Assembly (NCBI GenBank): GCA_002868985.1
Contig: PKTV01000271.1
Coordinates: 1 to 16,200 of the forward strand
DNA: 16,200 nucleotides
DNA from: Desulfobacteraceae bacterium
GTDB taxonomy: Bacteria; Desulfobacterota; Desulfobacteria; Desulfobacterales; UBA11574
Reading direction: 5' to 3'
Below the pieces are notes generated by a model. The model made no database searches. It was not told where the DNA came from and was given only the letters and a program-made list of their open reading frames with translations. How positions within the stretch are numbered: the stretch's first letter is position 1; each line of letters opens with the position of its first letter. The position numbers were made by a program, and so were the translations under genes. Shown one piece after another: positions 8,346 through 14,877 of this stretch.

Positions 8346-8447
8346 ATGGGAAAGTCAAGAGACACCAAAAAGGATTTGAAAAAGAAGCCGGCAAAAACCG
8401 TTAAAGAAAAACGCAAGGAGAAGCAGGAAAAGAAAAAGAATCAATGA
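8346..8447 (+). CDS. 33-residue Lys/Arg-rich small basic protein
   Basis: A very short gene with a strong ribosome-binding site: AGGAG at 8335-8339, 6 nt before the ATG at 8346. The product has 33 residues, begins MGKSRDTKKD, and more than half of it is Lys or Arg, with alternating Lys/Glu in the second half (KEKRKEKQEKKK). It should be disordered or form a charged helix, and a role in binding RNA or the ribosome is an inference from charge alone. From memory, similar MGKSRDxKK small proteins occur in other bacteria, but I cannot verify this here. It lies between the DeaD-like helicase and the ABC exporter and probably has its own promoter, since over 200 nt separate it from the helicase. Confidence 0.7.
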   Translation: MGKSRDTKKDLKKKPAKTVKEKRKEKQEKKKNQ

Positions 8448-8456
8448 TAAAATGTG

Positions 8457-8499
8457 AACCGTTTCATTGTGAACCGGTTAAATTTTTAAACAATTTTTT
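8457..8499 (+). terminator. Possible weak terminator after the small basic gene
   Basis: AACCG (8457-8461) can pair with CGGTT (8475-8479) across a 13-nt loop, followed by AAATTTTT and a second run of eight T. The stem is short, so this is a weak call. The same bases also form a direct repeat, TGTGAACCG at 8453-8461 and 8468-8476. Confidence 0.3.
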
Positions 8500-8579
8500 T
8501 TATAGGATAAAAAGAAATCCCGTACTCCCGCCGTCAATGCTCACCTAAAGTTGACAACTCGTGCTAAAGGGCCTCTAAT

Positions 8580-9290
8580 ATGATTGCACTTAATTCCGTC
8601 ATCAAAAATTTCGGTACATTTACAGCGGTCGACAACATAACGTATCGCATCGAGAAGGGCGAATATTTCGCATTGCTCGGTCCGAACGGCGCCGGCAAAA
8701 CAACGGTCGTTCGCATGCTCCTCGACTTTATCAAACCGACTTCGGGCAGCATCACCATCGACGGAATACCCGCTTCCAACCCCGAAGCACGCAAACGGGT
8801 CGGATATCTGGCCGAACATCACATGATTCCCTCGCATCATTCCGGGCTTGAATATCTGCGCCGGCACGCTTCTTTGATTGGATTGGCCGGAAAAGATGCG
8901 TTAATGGAAGTGGAGCGGCTTTTGGAGGTGGTTTCAATGAAAGGCAGGGAAAAAGAAAAATCAGCCGCTTATTCCAAGGGAATGAAACAGCGAATCGGCC
9001 TCGCGGCAGCTTTACTCGGAAAGCCCAAATTGTTGATACTTGATGAACCGGTAACAGGCCTCGATCCGATCGGTATCCGGGATGTGAGAAAAATTCTTGA
9101 GAGCCTGCGCGACAACGGTGTTACCGTGTTCTTGAATTCCCATCTCCTTTCGGAAGTGGAAAAGACATGCCAGACGCTGGCAATAATGAACAACGGAAAA
9201 ATCCTCGTTAAGGATTCGATTCGTTCGATAATAGAGGATGACGAGACGTTGGAGGATGTTTTTATAAAATACATACAAAAAGGAAAATGA
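8580..9290 (+). CDS. ABC-2 type exporter, ATP-binding subunit
   Basis: The ATPase subunit of an ABC export system, 236 residues, acting at the inner face of the membrane with the permease encoded next. Motifs are Walker A GPNGAGKTT (34-42), the Q-loop region, a non-canonical signature YSKGMKQR (131-138) typical of the CcmA/NatA/DrrA-type exporters, Walker B LLILDEPVTGLDP with Asp155-Glu156, and the H-loop in NSHLLSEVE. The substrate cannot be deduced. The ATG at 8580 has AAGGG about 8 nt upstream. Its stop overlaps the permease start as ATGA (9287-9290), so the two are translationally coupled. Because the permease is interrupted, this subunit may have no working partner. Confidence 0.92.
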   Translation: MIALNSVIKNFGTFTAVDNITYRIEKGEYFALLGPNGAGKTTVVRMLLDFIKPTSGSITIDGIPASNPEARKRVGYLAEHHMIPSHHSGLEYLRRHASLIGLAGKDALMEVERLLEVVSMKGREKEKSAAYSKGMKQRIGLAAALLGKPKLLILDEPVTGLDPIGIRDVRKILESLRDNGVTVFLNSHLLSEVEKTCQTLAIMNNGKILVKDSIRSIIEDDETLEDVFIKYIQKGK

Positions 9291-10009
9291 ATAGTTTTTT
9301 AAAAATTACCGGCTACACCATTCGCGACCAGATGCGGCACAAAAGCTTTTATGTTTTGCTGGGTCTTTCCATTCTTTTCGTGCTGATGATTCGCGGATGT
9401 TACAACGGCCAATATTTCGTCAGCGGGAAACAGTTGGACAGCATTACGGTTGCGTGGCATGTTTCAAAAATTGTTTTCCAGGTCATAGCGTCCGGCATGT
9501 TCCTGATCGTCATTCTGCTATCGATGAAAATTTTCAGCAAAGACCACGAAGACGGAAGCCTGGTATTGTTTCTTTCCAGGCCGGTTTTCCGGCGGCAATA
9601 CATTCTCGGCAGGATCGCCGGCACATGGTTTTTGTGCCTGGCTTTCATGTTTATTCTTCACGCAACGATTTTTCTTACGGTGTGGGTAAAAACCGGCGCC
9701 ATCATTCCCGGGTATTTAACCGCATCGCTGGTATGTTCGATCAATCTTCTCTTTATTGTGGTTTCGGTGTGCTTCTTGTCTCTTTATTTGCCGGATTTCA
9801 TCAGCGTGGTTGCTACTGTGGGGATTTTATTCGTCGGTTATATTTCCGACGGTGGTTATCAGATCTTAAATAGCGAAATTTTGAAGATAACGGTTCCTTC
9901 GGCTGCAGCCTCGCCCCCTGCCTTGTGGAGAATTTTATATCCGAAAGTCTACATGGTGCAGTCCTACGCCGATTCGATCATCGGTCAAAGCAGTTTTAAC
10001 AACATGTGA
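9287..10009 (+). CDS. ABC-2 type permease, truncated by an in-frame TGA
   Basis: A multi-pass inner-membrane permease, the partner of the ATPase whose stop overlaps its ATG; AAGGA lies just upstream. As read, it has 240 residues with five hydrophobic segments (about 21-38, 64-84, 112-134, 145-168, 172-192) and the typical ABC-2 cytoplasmic stretch KDHEDGSLVLFLSRPVFRRQYILGR after the second. Translation ends at TGA 10007-10009. The same frame then continues without a break for 28 codons with a sixth hydrophobic helix and an NKKEI tail ending at TAG 10094-10096, the normal end of this family. A single base change from GGA (Gly) to TGA would explain it. The product probably lacks its last helix. 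A sequencing error or stop-codon read-through are alternatives; I saw nothing suggesting selenocysteine insertion. Confidence 0.85.
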   Translation: MNSFLKITGYTIRDQMRHKSFYVLLGLSILFVLMIRGCYNGQYFVSGKQLDSITVAWHVSKIVFQVIASGMFLIVILLSMKIFSKDHEDGSLVLFLSRPVFRRQYILGRIAGTWFLCLAFMFILHATIFLTVWVKTGAIIPGYLTASLVCSINLLFIVVSVCFLSLYLPDFISVVATVGILFVGYISDGGYQILNSEILKITVPSAAASPPALWRILYPKVYMVQSYADSIIGQSSFNNM

Positions 10010-10096
10010 CCCCTTCACCCGATTCTGAACCTCTTTTTTTTCATCATTCTGATAACCGCTTTAATGCTGGTCGTTTTTAACAAAAAAGAAATTTAG
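10010..10096 (+). pseudogene. Severed C-terminal helix of the ABC permease
   Basis: These 28 codons plus stop are in frame with the permease and follow its TGA directly. They encode PLHPILNLFFFIILITALML and a short NKKEI tail, which reads as the sixth membrane helix of an ABC-2 permease. There is no start codon or ribosome-binding site of its own. I call it the lost end of the permease. Confidence 0.75.
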
Positions 10097-10425
10097 CCCG
10101 AATATTACATCGTTAAATTTTCGACCGAGGAAATCAGCAGAAAAATGAGGAACGCCCTTTAGATTATAAGGTTCTATTTGCTGTAGATGATATCGGAAAT
10201 GGTAACCGATCTCTAATAGTGAATAAAAAAAGAAATATTCACAATTCAAGACAGGACATTATTTGCAGGATTAGAAATCCAGGGTAATCATTGTATCTTG
10301 AGACGTTATCCTCCTTGACATGAAATCCTTGTTACAATAATCTCTAAATATTCAATAAAGATGGTCGTAAAATATGTCCTCATTTTTAACCATATATACC
10401 GTTCATAAGAATTGCAGGTGATGCT
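10097..10425. other. Gap upstream of the CBS gene, with a possible promoter
   Basis: About 330 AT-rich bases without a supported gene. One frame from about 10160 to 10282 reads coding-like for 40 codons but lacks a start. An extended -10 element, TGTTACAAT, lies at 10330-10338, about 90 nt before the CBS start. TTGACA at 10315-10320 is nearby but only 12 nt from it, too close to be its -35 box. Confidence 0.4.
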
Positions 10426-10881
10426 ATGCTTAAAGTAAAAGATATCATGACAAAAGAGCTGATCACAGTCTCGCCCGAGACGGAGATTGTCCATGCAACA
10501 AAGCTACTTTTAGAAAACCGCATCAACGGTGTCCCCGTGACGGATGAAATGGGAAAACTAGTGGGAATCCTTTGTCAGAGTGATCTGATTGCACAACAAA
10601 AAAAACTTCCCGTACCTTCTTTTTTCACATTTCTGGATGCATTAATTCCCCTGACCTCCATGAAACAATTCGAAAAGGAGGTTCAAAAGATCGCAGCAAT
10701 CACCGTGGCCCAGGCTATGACGCCAAATCCGGTTGCCGTGCGGTCCGATACGGGCATTGAGGAAGTGGCTGCCCTCATGGTGGACAATAATTTTCATACC
10801 ATTCCTGTGGTGGACAAGGGAGAGCTTGTGGGAATTGTGGGAAAAGTAGATATTTTGAGAACCCTAATTCCCAGATCATAA
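10426..10881 (+). CDS. Tandem CBS-domain protein
   Basis: A 151-residue cytoplasmic protein made of two CBS domains, which together bind adenosine nucleotides and act as energy or redox sensors. The first domain begins KVKDIMTKELITVSPETEIVHA and ends KLVGILCQSDL (about 3-55). The second begins VAQAMTPNPVAVRSDTGIEE and ends ELVGIVGKVDIL (about 93-147). The roughly 35-residue linker with PSFFTFLDALIPL is typical of stand-alone bacterial CBS pairs. There is no fused catalytic domain, so the partner is unknown. AGGTG at 10416-10420 is 5 nt before the ATG at 10426. The gene appears to be monocistronic. Confidence 0.92.
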   Translation: MLKVKDIMTKELITVSPETEIVHATKLLLENRINGVPVTDEMGKLVGILCQSDLIAQQKKLPVPSFFTFLDALIPLTSMKQFEKEVQKIAAITVAQAMTPNPVAVRSDTGIEEVAALMVDNNFHTIPVVDKGELVGIVGKVDILRTLIPRS

Positions 10882-11018
10882 GCATAACAACCGGAGTTTT
10901 AAGAATTCGTAAATAAGTATTTTGGGGACGGTGATACAATTAAACTTTAATTAGGATTTCCGGACTCCTATTGGGCATGGTATCTGGAGCATCCTCTGGA
11001 AACAGGGTCTTTGTGTAA

Positions 11019-11480
11019 ATGTACAGGTTCGTTGAAATAGGTTTGATATTGGCACTGAGTATGTTTATCGTCGGTGGATGCTCCGGAAAACGACCCGACG
11101 GGATCGGTATTGATTCCTCCGGCCTTAGGGGTTGCCACAAGAGCCCAAATTGTGTATCGTCAGAAGCAAAAGACGGACAGCATGCAATTGAGTCGTTTCG
11201 TCTAAAAAGGGATTTTAACGTAAGTTGGTCTCTTCTCCATGATGAAATAGAATCAATGCCCAGGTGGATCATTGTCACAGCAACCGATAACTACATCCAT
11301 GTGGAATGCAAGAGTCGAATCTTTCGATTTATTGATGATCTTGAACTATACTTCAATTCATCGAATGGTATCATTTCGATTCGTTCGGCGTCTCGCATCG
11401 GCTATTCAGATTTTGGTGCGAATCGCCGGCGTGTAGAGCTTCTTCGGAGGGAGCTAAGAACAAAACAGATCATCGATTAG
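11019..11480 (+). CDS. DUF1499 family lipoprotein
   Basis: A 153-residue exported protein. Its N-terminus is a lipoprotein signal: Arg3, a hydrophobic stretch (about 6-17), then IVGGC with the lipidated Cys at 21. Ser follows the Cys, which favours the outer membrane if the organism is Gram-negative. The rest matches DUF1499: SPNCVSSEA near the start of the mature part, HAIESFRL, then YIHVECKSRIFRFIDDLELYF and SIRSASRIGYSDFGANRRRVE. The function of the family is unknown. The start at 11019 has AGGG about 11 nt upstream, a loose fit. The 137-nt gap from the CBS gene contains the phrase TTTTGGGGACGGTGATAC near 10920, which recalls flanks of REP-associated transposase units; this is only a resemblance. 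Confidence 0.88.
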   Translation: MYRFVEIGLILALSMFIVGGCSGKRPDGIGIDSSGLRGCHKSPNCVSSEAKDGQHAIESFRLKRDFNVSWSLLHDEIESMPRWIIVTATDNYIHVECKSRIFRFIDDLELYFNSSNGIISIRSASRIGYSDFGANRRRVELLRRELRTKQIID

Positions 11481-11632
11481 TGGGATCTGACCGGCGACGT
11501 GGAAACGGTGTCAAGGCTTGAACAGTGAATAAAATGCCACTACAATCCACAATTCAATCTTTTACGCCATTTACATGATTCCAAGATAGTTGCTTCAACC
11601 TTAAATAAAGGGAGCGAACATGTGATGACAAT

Positions 11633-11677
11633 AAACCCTGTTTCTCATTTAGAGAGATGGGGTTTTGTGTTTCTTCT
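11633..11677 (+). terminator. Probable terminator after the DUF1499 gene
   Basis: AAACCC (11633-11638) pairs with GGGTTT (11660-11665), with an inner TCTC/GAGA stem around an ATTTA loop, followed by an interrupted T-rich stretch (TTTTGTGTTTCTTCTT). It is about 150 nt after the DUF1499 stop and before the coiled-coil gene. An unrecognised 53-codon ATG frame (11625-11786) overlaps it and also runs into the coiled-coil gene. Confidence 0.4.
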
Positions 11678-11748
11678 TGAAGAGTATTCTAAAAATTCAA
11701 TAATGAACGGGTTCAAAAACTTCCAGTCACATGGGAGGGCCAAGAAGA

Positions 11749-11925
11749 ATGGAACAAAACACCCAAGGGAAAAAGGAAGAGATTGACAGAGAATTTATTG
11801 AAGATTTGCTTAAGTCATATTCTGAAAGGCTGATAAAAGCCCACGAAGAAATCGAAAGGCTTAAACATGAAAATGCTATATTGAAAGAAAGAATAGCTAT
11901 ACTGGTGGGCAAGAAACAACCTTAA
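11749..11925 (+). CDS. 58-residue coiled-coil protein
   Basis: I do not recognise a family. From the ATG at 11749, with GGAGGG at 11734-11739 (9 nt spacing), it has 58 residues; an in-frame ATG at 11731 would add six but puts the Shine-Dalgarno inside the gene. It is strongly charged and almost wholly helical: residues about 12-52 carry hydrophobic positions spaced 3 and 4 apart (FIEDLLKSYSERLIKAH, IERLKHENAILKERIAIL), a classic short dimeric coiled coil with a buried Asn in HENAIL. It lies 38 nt before the unknown 202-residue protein in the same AT-rich segment, so the two may form an operon. A role as adaptor, antitoxin or regulator is speculation. Confidence 0.6.
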   Translation: MEQNTQGKKEEIDREFIEDLLKSYSERLIKAHEEIERLKHENAILKERIAILVGKKQP

Positions 11926-11929
11926 AAGA

Positions 11930-11969
11930 AATCGGGTAATGAGATGATTAATCGGGTAATGAGATGATT
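11930..11969. repeat. Exact 20-bp tandem duplication over a translation start
   Basis: The 20-mer AATCGGGTAATGAGATGATT occurs twice head to tail, at 11930-11949 and 11950-11969, without mismatch. Each copy carries an ATG with the same GGGTAATGAG leader. The second copy supplies the start of the 202-residue protein (11964). Perfect identity suggests a recent duplication, by slippage for example, or a maintained one. Confidence 0.95.
11944..11967 (+). promoter_or_regulatory. Seven-codon upstream ORF overlapping the next start
   Basis: The ATG in the first copy of the 20-bp duplication opens a frame that encodes MINRVMR and stops at TGA 11965-11967. That stop overlaps the real start at 11964 as ATGA. 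The leader before both ATGs is identical, so ribosomes should initiate at either. This could couple or reduce translation of the downstream gene. The ORF is plain in the sequence; its effect is inference. Confidence 0.45.
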
Positions 11970-12572
11970 AATATAGATGCAGTTAATAAAGCAAAACAAA
12001 AAAGCCCTTGGGATTTAGGAAACAAGGTTCGTTACGAGCTCTGTGAAAGATATCCTTACCACAAGGCTGTCGATGAAATTTTAGCTAAAATTTGGCTTAT
12101 TGGTGGGTCTTACTCAGCTTCTATCGAAAAGAGGAAAAAAGCACTGAATAAAGGCGATGATTTTTATACAAAAATTATTGTCCTCACGTTAAAACGATCA
12201 AAAATTGATCTAGCGTTAGAAGATCTTTCTAATTATAGATTTCCCAATATAGATAATATTGGATCAATTTTAAACGCACACAAATACCTTTTAAATTTAT
12301 TTAAGGATATGTCTGGTATGGCAAAAAGGTCATTGGCATCAAAATATCTTCACTTTCATAAACCAAACTTATTTTTTATCTATGATTCAAAAGCAATGGA
12401 AGCCATACGAGATTATACAGAACCGGTTCGTTTAGTTTTGGAAGAATCTAATATTGATGATGAATATGCAAAGTTTTGCTTACGATGTATTAATTTAAGA
12501 GATGAAATAAAAGAAGAATTTGAGATACACCTTACACCAAGAGAGTTGGACAAGTTCTTACTAAACTCTTAG
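11964..12572 (+). CDS. Uncharacterised conserved-looking protein, 202 residues
   Basis: I cannot name a family with certainty. The protein is 202 residues, soluble and mostly helical, without a signal peptide or membrane segment. Segments that look conserved are SPWDLGNKVRYELC near the N-terminus, KIWLIGGSYSASIEKRK (about 42-58), RSLASKYLHFHKPNLFFIYDS (about 122-142) and LTPRELDKFLL at the C-terminus. From memory, proteins with WDLGN, a WLIGR-Y-A-IERR block and SLASKYLHFH...IYDS occur sporadically in many bacteria, often in accessory regions; here the usual Arg after WLIG seems to be Gly. The coding sequence is markedly AT-rich compared with the helicases, consistent with transfer. It follows the coiled-coil gene by 38 nt, through the duplicated start region. 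The ATG at 11964 in the second repeat copy is the most likely start. Confidence 0.75.
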   Translation: MINIDAVNKAKQKSPWDLGNKVRYELCERYPYHKAVDEILAKIWLIGGSYSASIEKRKKALNKGDDFYTKIIVLTLKRSKIDLALEDLSNYRFPNIDNIGSILNAHKYLLNLFKDMSGMAKRSLASKYLHFHKPNLFFIYDSKAMEAIRDYTEPVRLVLEESNIDDEYAKFCLRCINLRDEIKEEFEIHLTPRELDKFLLNS

Positions 12573-12670
12573 ATTTGATGAACACAATTACGATTGCTTG
12601 TTCCCACCACTTGTCTCGTTTATTTCGCTGACGATTATTCCACAAACATAGAAAACCAGGAGGCGATTGT

Positions 12671-12888
12671 ATGAACGAAAAGGAGAAACTGTCAGGAATC
12701 GAAAACTACCTCAAGGAGTTGTTTCCGGATGTGTTATTGAGAACACGTGGGATTCCAAATCTCGTAGATATATCTTTCATGTTGATGCACCTACTGGTGA
12801 AACAAAACATACGATAGGTATTTCCAGTGAATTCGTTGGCGAAAACGAACCGGCGGATATCGTTGCTTGTCTTAAGATAGATAATTAA
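12671..12888 (+). pseudogene. Small protein gene broken by a 1-nt frameshift
   Basis: An ideal Shine-Dalgarno AGGAGG (12658-12663) sits 7 nt before the ATG at 12671. That frame reads MNEKEKLSGIENYLKELFP and then turns to unlikely sequence, stopping after 48 residues. From base 12730 the -1 frame takes over with CVIENTWDSKSRRYIFHVD and runs to TAA 12886-12888. Restoring one missing base near 12728-12730 would join them into one protein of about 72 residues (LKELFP-D/E-CVIENTW...). I do not know the family; its Gly/Glu-rich C-terminus ends IVACLKIDN. No slippery heptamer suited to programmed -1 frameshifting is present (the site reads TTTCCGGATG), so mutation or sequencing error is more likely. 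Taking a TTG at 12667 as start would ignore the excellent ribosome-binding site. Confidence 0.7.
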
Positions 12889-13162
12889 AAGGGATATCTC
12901 GAAATATTCGGTAAAAAAGAGGTTTTGGTAACTAACGATGGCATAAATCCTGATGGCATACGCCCTTCAGTAATGAAATAACTCGTGATTTCATGGCAGG
13001 CGAATGTTAAAACAGATCCGTTTCGCAATAATTAGAAGACAGCGAAAAACAGGGGATAAGAATCCCGAGTAAATAACTTGATATTTTCCAAAAAGTTGTT
13101 ATCATTAAATATCGAACAGGGAAAAAAGCCCTGTTGTAGAAAATGTCATTGTGGTTTAGCGC

Positions 13163-13181
13163 ACCATTTATTAGAACCTAT
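13163..13181. repeat. Inverted copy of the dispersed motif
   Basis: CCATTTATTAGAACCTAT here closely matches the reverse complement of 16152-16170 (CCATTATTATAGAACCTAT), differing by small indels. On the opposite strand the motif follows a terminator hairpin (13199-13236), just as the 16144-16170 copy follows the terminator at 16073-16101. A shared element of terminator plus motif is therefore possible. Confidence 0.35.
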
Positions 13182-13198
13182 TTGAGATGGTTTTTAAA

Positions 13199-13236
13199 TA
13201 AAAAGGGCATCCCATGGATTATGATGGCGTGCCCTT
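13199..13236 (-). terminator. Intrinsic terminator on the minus strand
   Basis: Read on the minus strand, AAGGGCA ... TGCCCTT (with an inner CCAT/ATGG stem) is followed by TTTTTATTTA, a good rho-independent terminator. No minus-strand gene reads into it from the right, so it would stop only antisense transcription of the RhlB-like gene. On the + strand it is a plain hairpin about 10 nt before the helicase start. Confidence 0.5.
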
Positions 13237-13246
13237 AACATTATGA

Positions 13247-14683
13247 TTGCGAGATCTAATCAATAAATTTAACCGACAAAATCAAAAGGGGCCTCCCCAT
13301 CATAGGCGCGCCTCTCGTAAAAAAGGAAAGAGGATCCGACGGAGTGAGGATGCACCAGTAGCATCCGTCGACGCGGCACTGAAAGCGAAGTGGGATGTTT
13401 CACAGTTCAAGGTTCAGCCGGCCGAAGGCAAGACGCGGTTTCACGATTTCGATCTTCCCAACCCACTACTTCATGCCATCAGCGATCTCGGCTTCGAGTA
13501 CTGTACACCGATCCAGGCCAAAATCCTTCCCAGCAGTTTGTCCGGCAAGGATGCCAGCGGACGGGCCCAGACCGGAACGGGGAAAACGGCTGCATTTTTG
13601 ATCACCGTCATCACCCGGATGCTGAATAACCCTATCCAGGACAAACGAAAACCCGGCTCGCCCCGGATTCTGATTTTAGCCCCCACCCGGGAGTTGGTTC
13701 TTCAAATCTCCGAGGAAGCCCGTCATCTCTGCAAGTACACGGACCTTCAAATCATTTCCGTGCTCGGTGGCATTGATTATAAAAAGCAGAGAAAGCAACT
13801 TTCCGGCGATCCGGTGGATATTGTCGTTGCAACGCCCGGGAGACTGCTCGACTTTCAGCGGCGCCGCGACATCACCCTGAAAAAGATCGAGGTGCTGATC
13901 ATCGACGAGGCTGACCGGATGCTCGACATGGGCTTTATCCCCGATGTGCGAAAGATTATCTACAGCACCCCGGCAAAAGAAAAGCGTCAGACGCTGCTTT
14001 TCAGCGCGACGCTGACCGGTGAAATCACCCGACTCGCCTCCCAATGGACCCGTAACTCTATAATCGTAGAAATCGAACCGGAACAGATCGCGGTGGAGAC
14101 AGTGGAGCAGGTCGTCTACATCGTGACCAGCATTGATAAATTTGCACTACTGTACAACATCATTCATCGACAGAATCTCAAACGGGCCCTGGTTTTCTGC
14201 AACAGGCGCGACGAAGTGAGAGATCTCGCAAAGATGTTGACCCGCCACGGCATCAACTGTTCGACGCTCTCCGGTGATATTCCCCAAAAGAAGCGAATTC
14301 GTCGCCTCGAGGCCTTCAAGACCGGAAAGATCCGAATTCTGGTGGCAACAGATGTTGCCGGACGCGGCATCCACATCGAAGGCATGGATCACGTCATTAA
14401 TTTCATGCTGCCCCATGATCCGGAAAATTACGTCCACCGGATTGGGCGCACCGGCCGGGCGGGTGCCACCGGCACCTCTGTCAGCTTCGCCGATGAGAAG
14501 GACGCCTTCTACATTCCCGACATTGAGGCGTTCATCGAACAGAAGCTGAGCTGCATCGAGCCCGAGGAAGAATGGCTCACCATGCCTAAGCCTATCCCTG
14601 CATGGAAAAAACGCAGTTCTCGCCGCAGAAGGACATCCGTCCCCGCCGCACAAAGGAAATCCCGATCGGACGTAACATTTTAA
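13247..14683 (+). CDS. DEAD-box RNA helicase, RhlB-like
   Basis: An ATP-dependent RNA helicase of 478 residues, closest by eye to RhlB, which works with RNase E in mRNA decay in Gammaproteobacteria. A basic, disordered N-terminus (about 1-65, Arg/Lys-rich) precedes [26 protein letters not shown], the RhlB-like Q-motif region. Then come motif I AQTGTGKT (107-114), [27 protein letters not shown] (220-230), SAT (253-255), [21 protein letters not shown] and [10 protein letters not shown]. The tail is Arg/Lys/Pro-rich and lacks the DbpA-like domain of the other helicase. The start is doubtful: TTG at 13247 is the first codon after an in-frame stop, no Shine-Dalgarno precedes it, and no ATG exists in frame before motif I. 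An N-terminal frameshift or a non-AUG start are both possible. No RNase E is nearby. Confidence 0.9.
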   Translation: MRDLINKFNRQNQKGPPHHRRASRKKGKRIRRSEDAPVASVDAALKAKWDVSQFKVQPAEGKTRFHDFDLPNPLLHAISDLGFEYCTPIQAKILPSSLSGKDASGRAQTGTGKTAAFLITVITRMLNNPIQDKRKPGSPRILILAPTRELVLQISEEARHLCKYTDLQIISVLGGIDYKKQRKQLSGDPVDIVVATPGRLLDFQRRRDITLKKIEVLIIDEADRMLDMGFIPDVRKIIYSTPAKEKRQTLLFSATLTGEITRLASQWTRNSIIVEIEPEQIAVETVEQVVYIVTSIDKFALLYNIIHRQNLKRALVFCNRRDEVRDLAKMLTRHGINCSTLSGDIPQKKRIRRLEAFKTGKIRILVATDVAGRGIHIEGMDHVINFMLPHDPENYVHRIGRTGRAGATGTSVSFADEKDAFYIPDIEAFIEQKLSCIEPEEEWLTMPKPIPAWKKRSSRRRRTSVPAAQRKSRSDVTF

Positions 14684-14835
14684 GTTTATTTTCTCGATCA
14701 GTGATTAAAAAAAAATACAATCCAGCAGGCAGTTTACGAGTAGGTTGGTGATATATCATGTTTACTGATCGGATGCTCGAAAAGAACGTAAAAAAATAGA
14801 GAGCCTCAAATATATGAATAACTTTCTTTGTGAAA

Positions 14836-14870
14836 CCTGGAGACTTTGTTTAAAAGTTGAAACCCAGGAG
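14836..14870 (+). promoter_or_regulatory. Hairpin that could mask the ecsC-like ribosome-binding site
   Basis: CCTGG (14836-14840) pairs with CCAGG (14864-14868), which includes the AGG of the AGGAG Shine-Dalgarno. An inner stem ACTTT (14843-14847) with AAAGT (14853-14857) extends it. The fold could reduce translation of the downstream gene until opened. The stems are short, so this is tentative. Confidence 0.35.
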
Positions 14871-14877
14871 AACTTTC

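Larger units (their letters stand above)
12889..13246. other. Structured intergenic region with four tandem hairpins
   Basis: No gene is visible. Four hairpins follow one another: TTTCGC/GCGAAA (13021-13047), GGGAT/ATCCC (13053-13066), AACAGGG/CCCTGTT with an A-rich loop (13115-13135), and AAGGGCA/TGCCCTT with an inner CCAT/ATGG stem (13203-13236). None has a T-tract on the + strand. GATGGCATA is repeated directly at 12937 and 12952. The region directly precedes the RhlB-like helicase and could be its leader or a separate small RNA. Confidence 0.5.

Noticed and set aside
8551..8579. TTGACA, 17-nt spacer, TCTAAT: a near-ideal sigma-70 promoter before the ABC ATPase
   Set aside because: The -10 box touches the ATG at 8580, so transcription would start inside the gene and leave the start codon out. 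No later in-frame start would keep Walker A intact.
10919..10945. TTTTGGGGACGGTGATAC phrase resembling flanks of REP-associated transposase units
   Set aside because: Only one copy, no transposase nearby and no paired palindrome. Too little to call a mobile element.
11625..11786. 53-codon ATG frame overlapping the coiled-coil gene
   Set aside because: It overlaps a probable terminator and the better-supported coiled-coil gene. Its Shine-Dalgarno spacing is long and it has no recognisable features.
14147..14653. 168-codon minus-strand frame
   Set aside because: It is antisense to the RhlB-like helicase, with no ribosome-binding site or recognisable domain.
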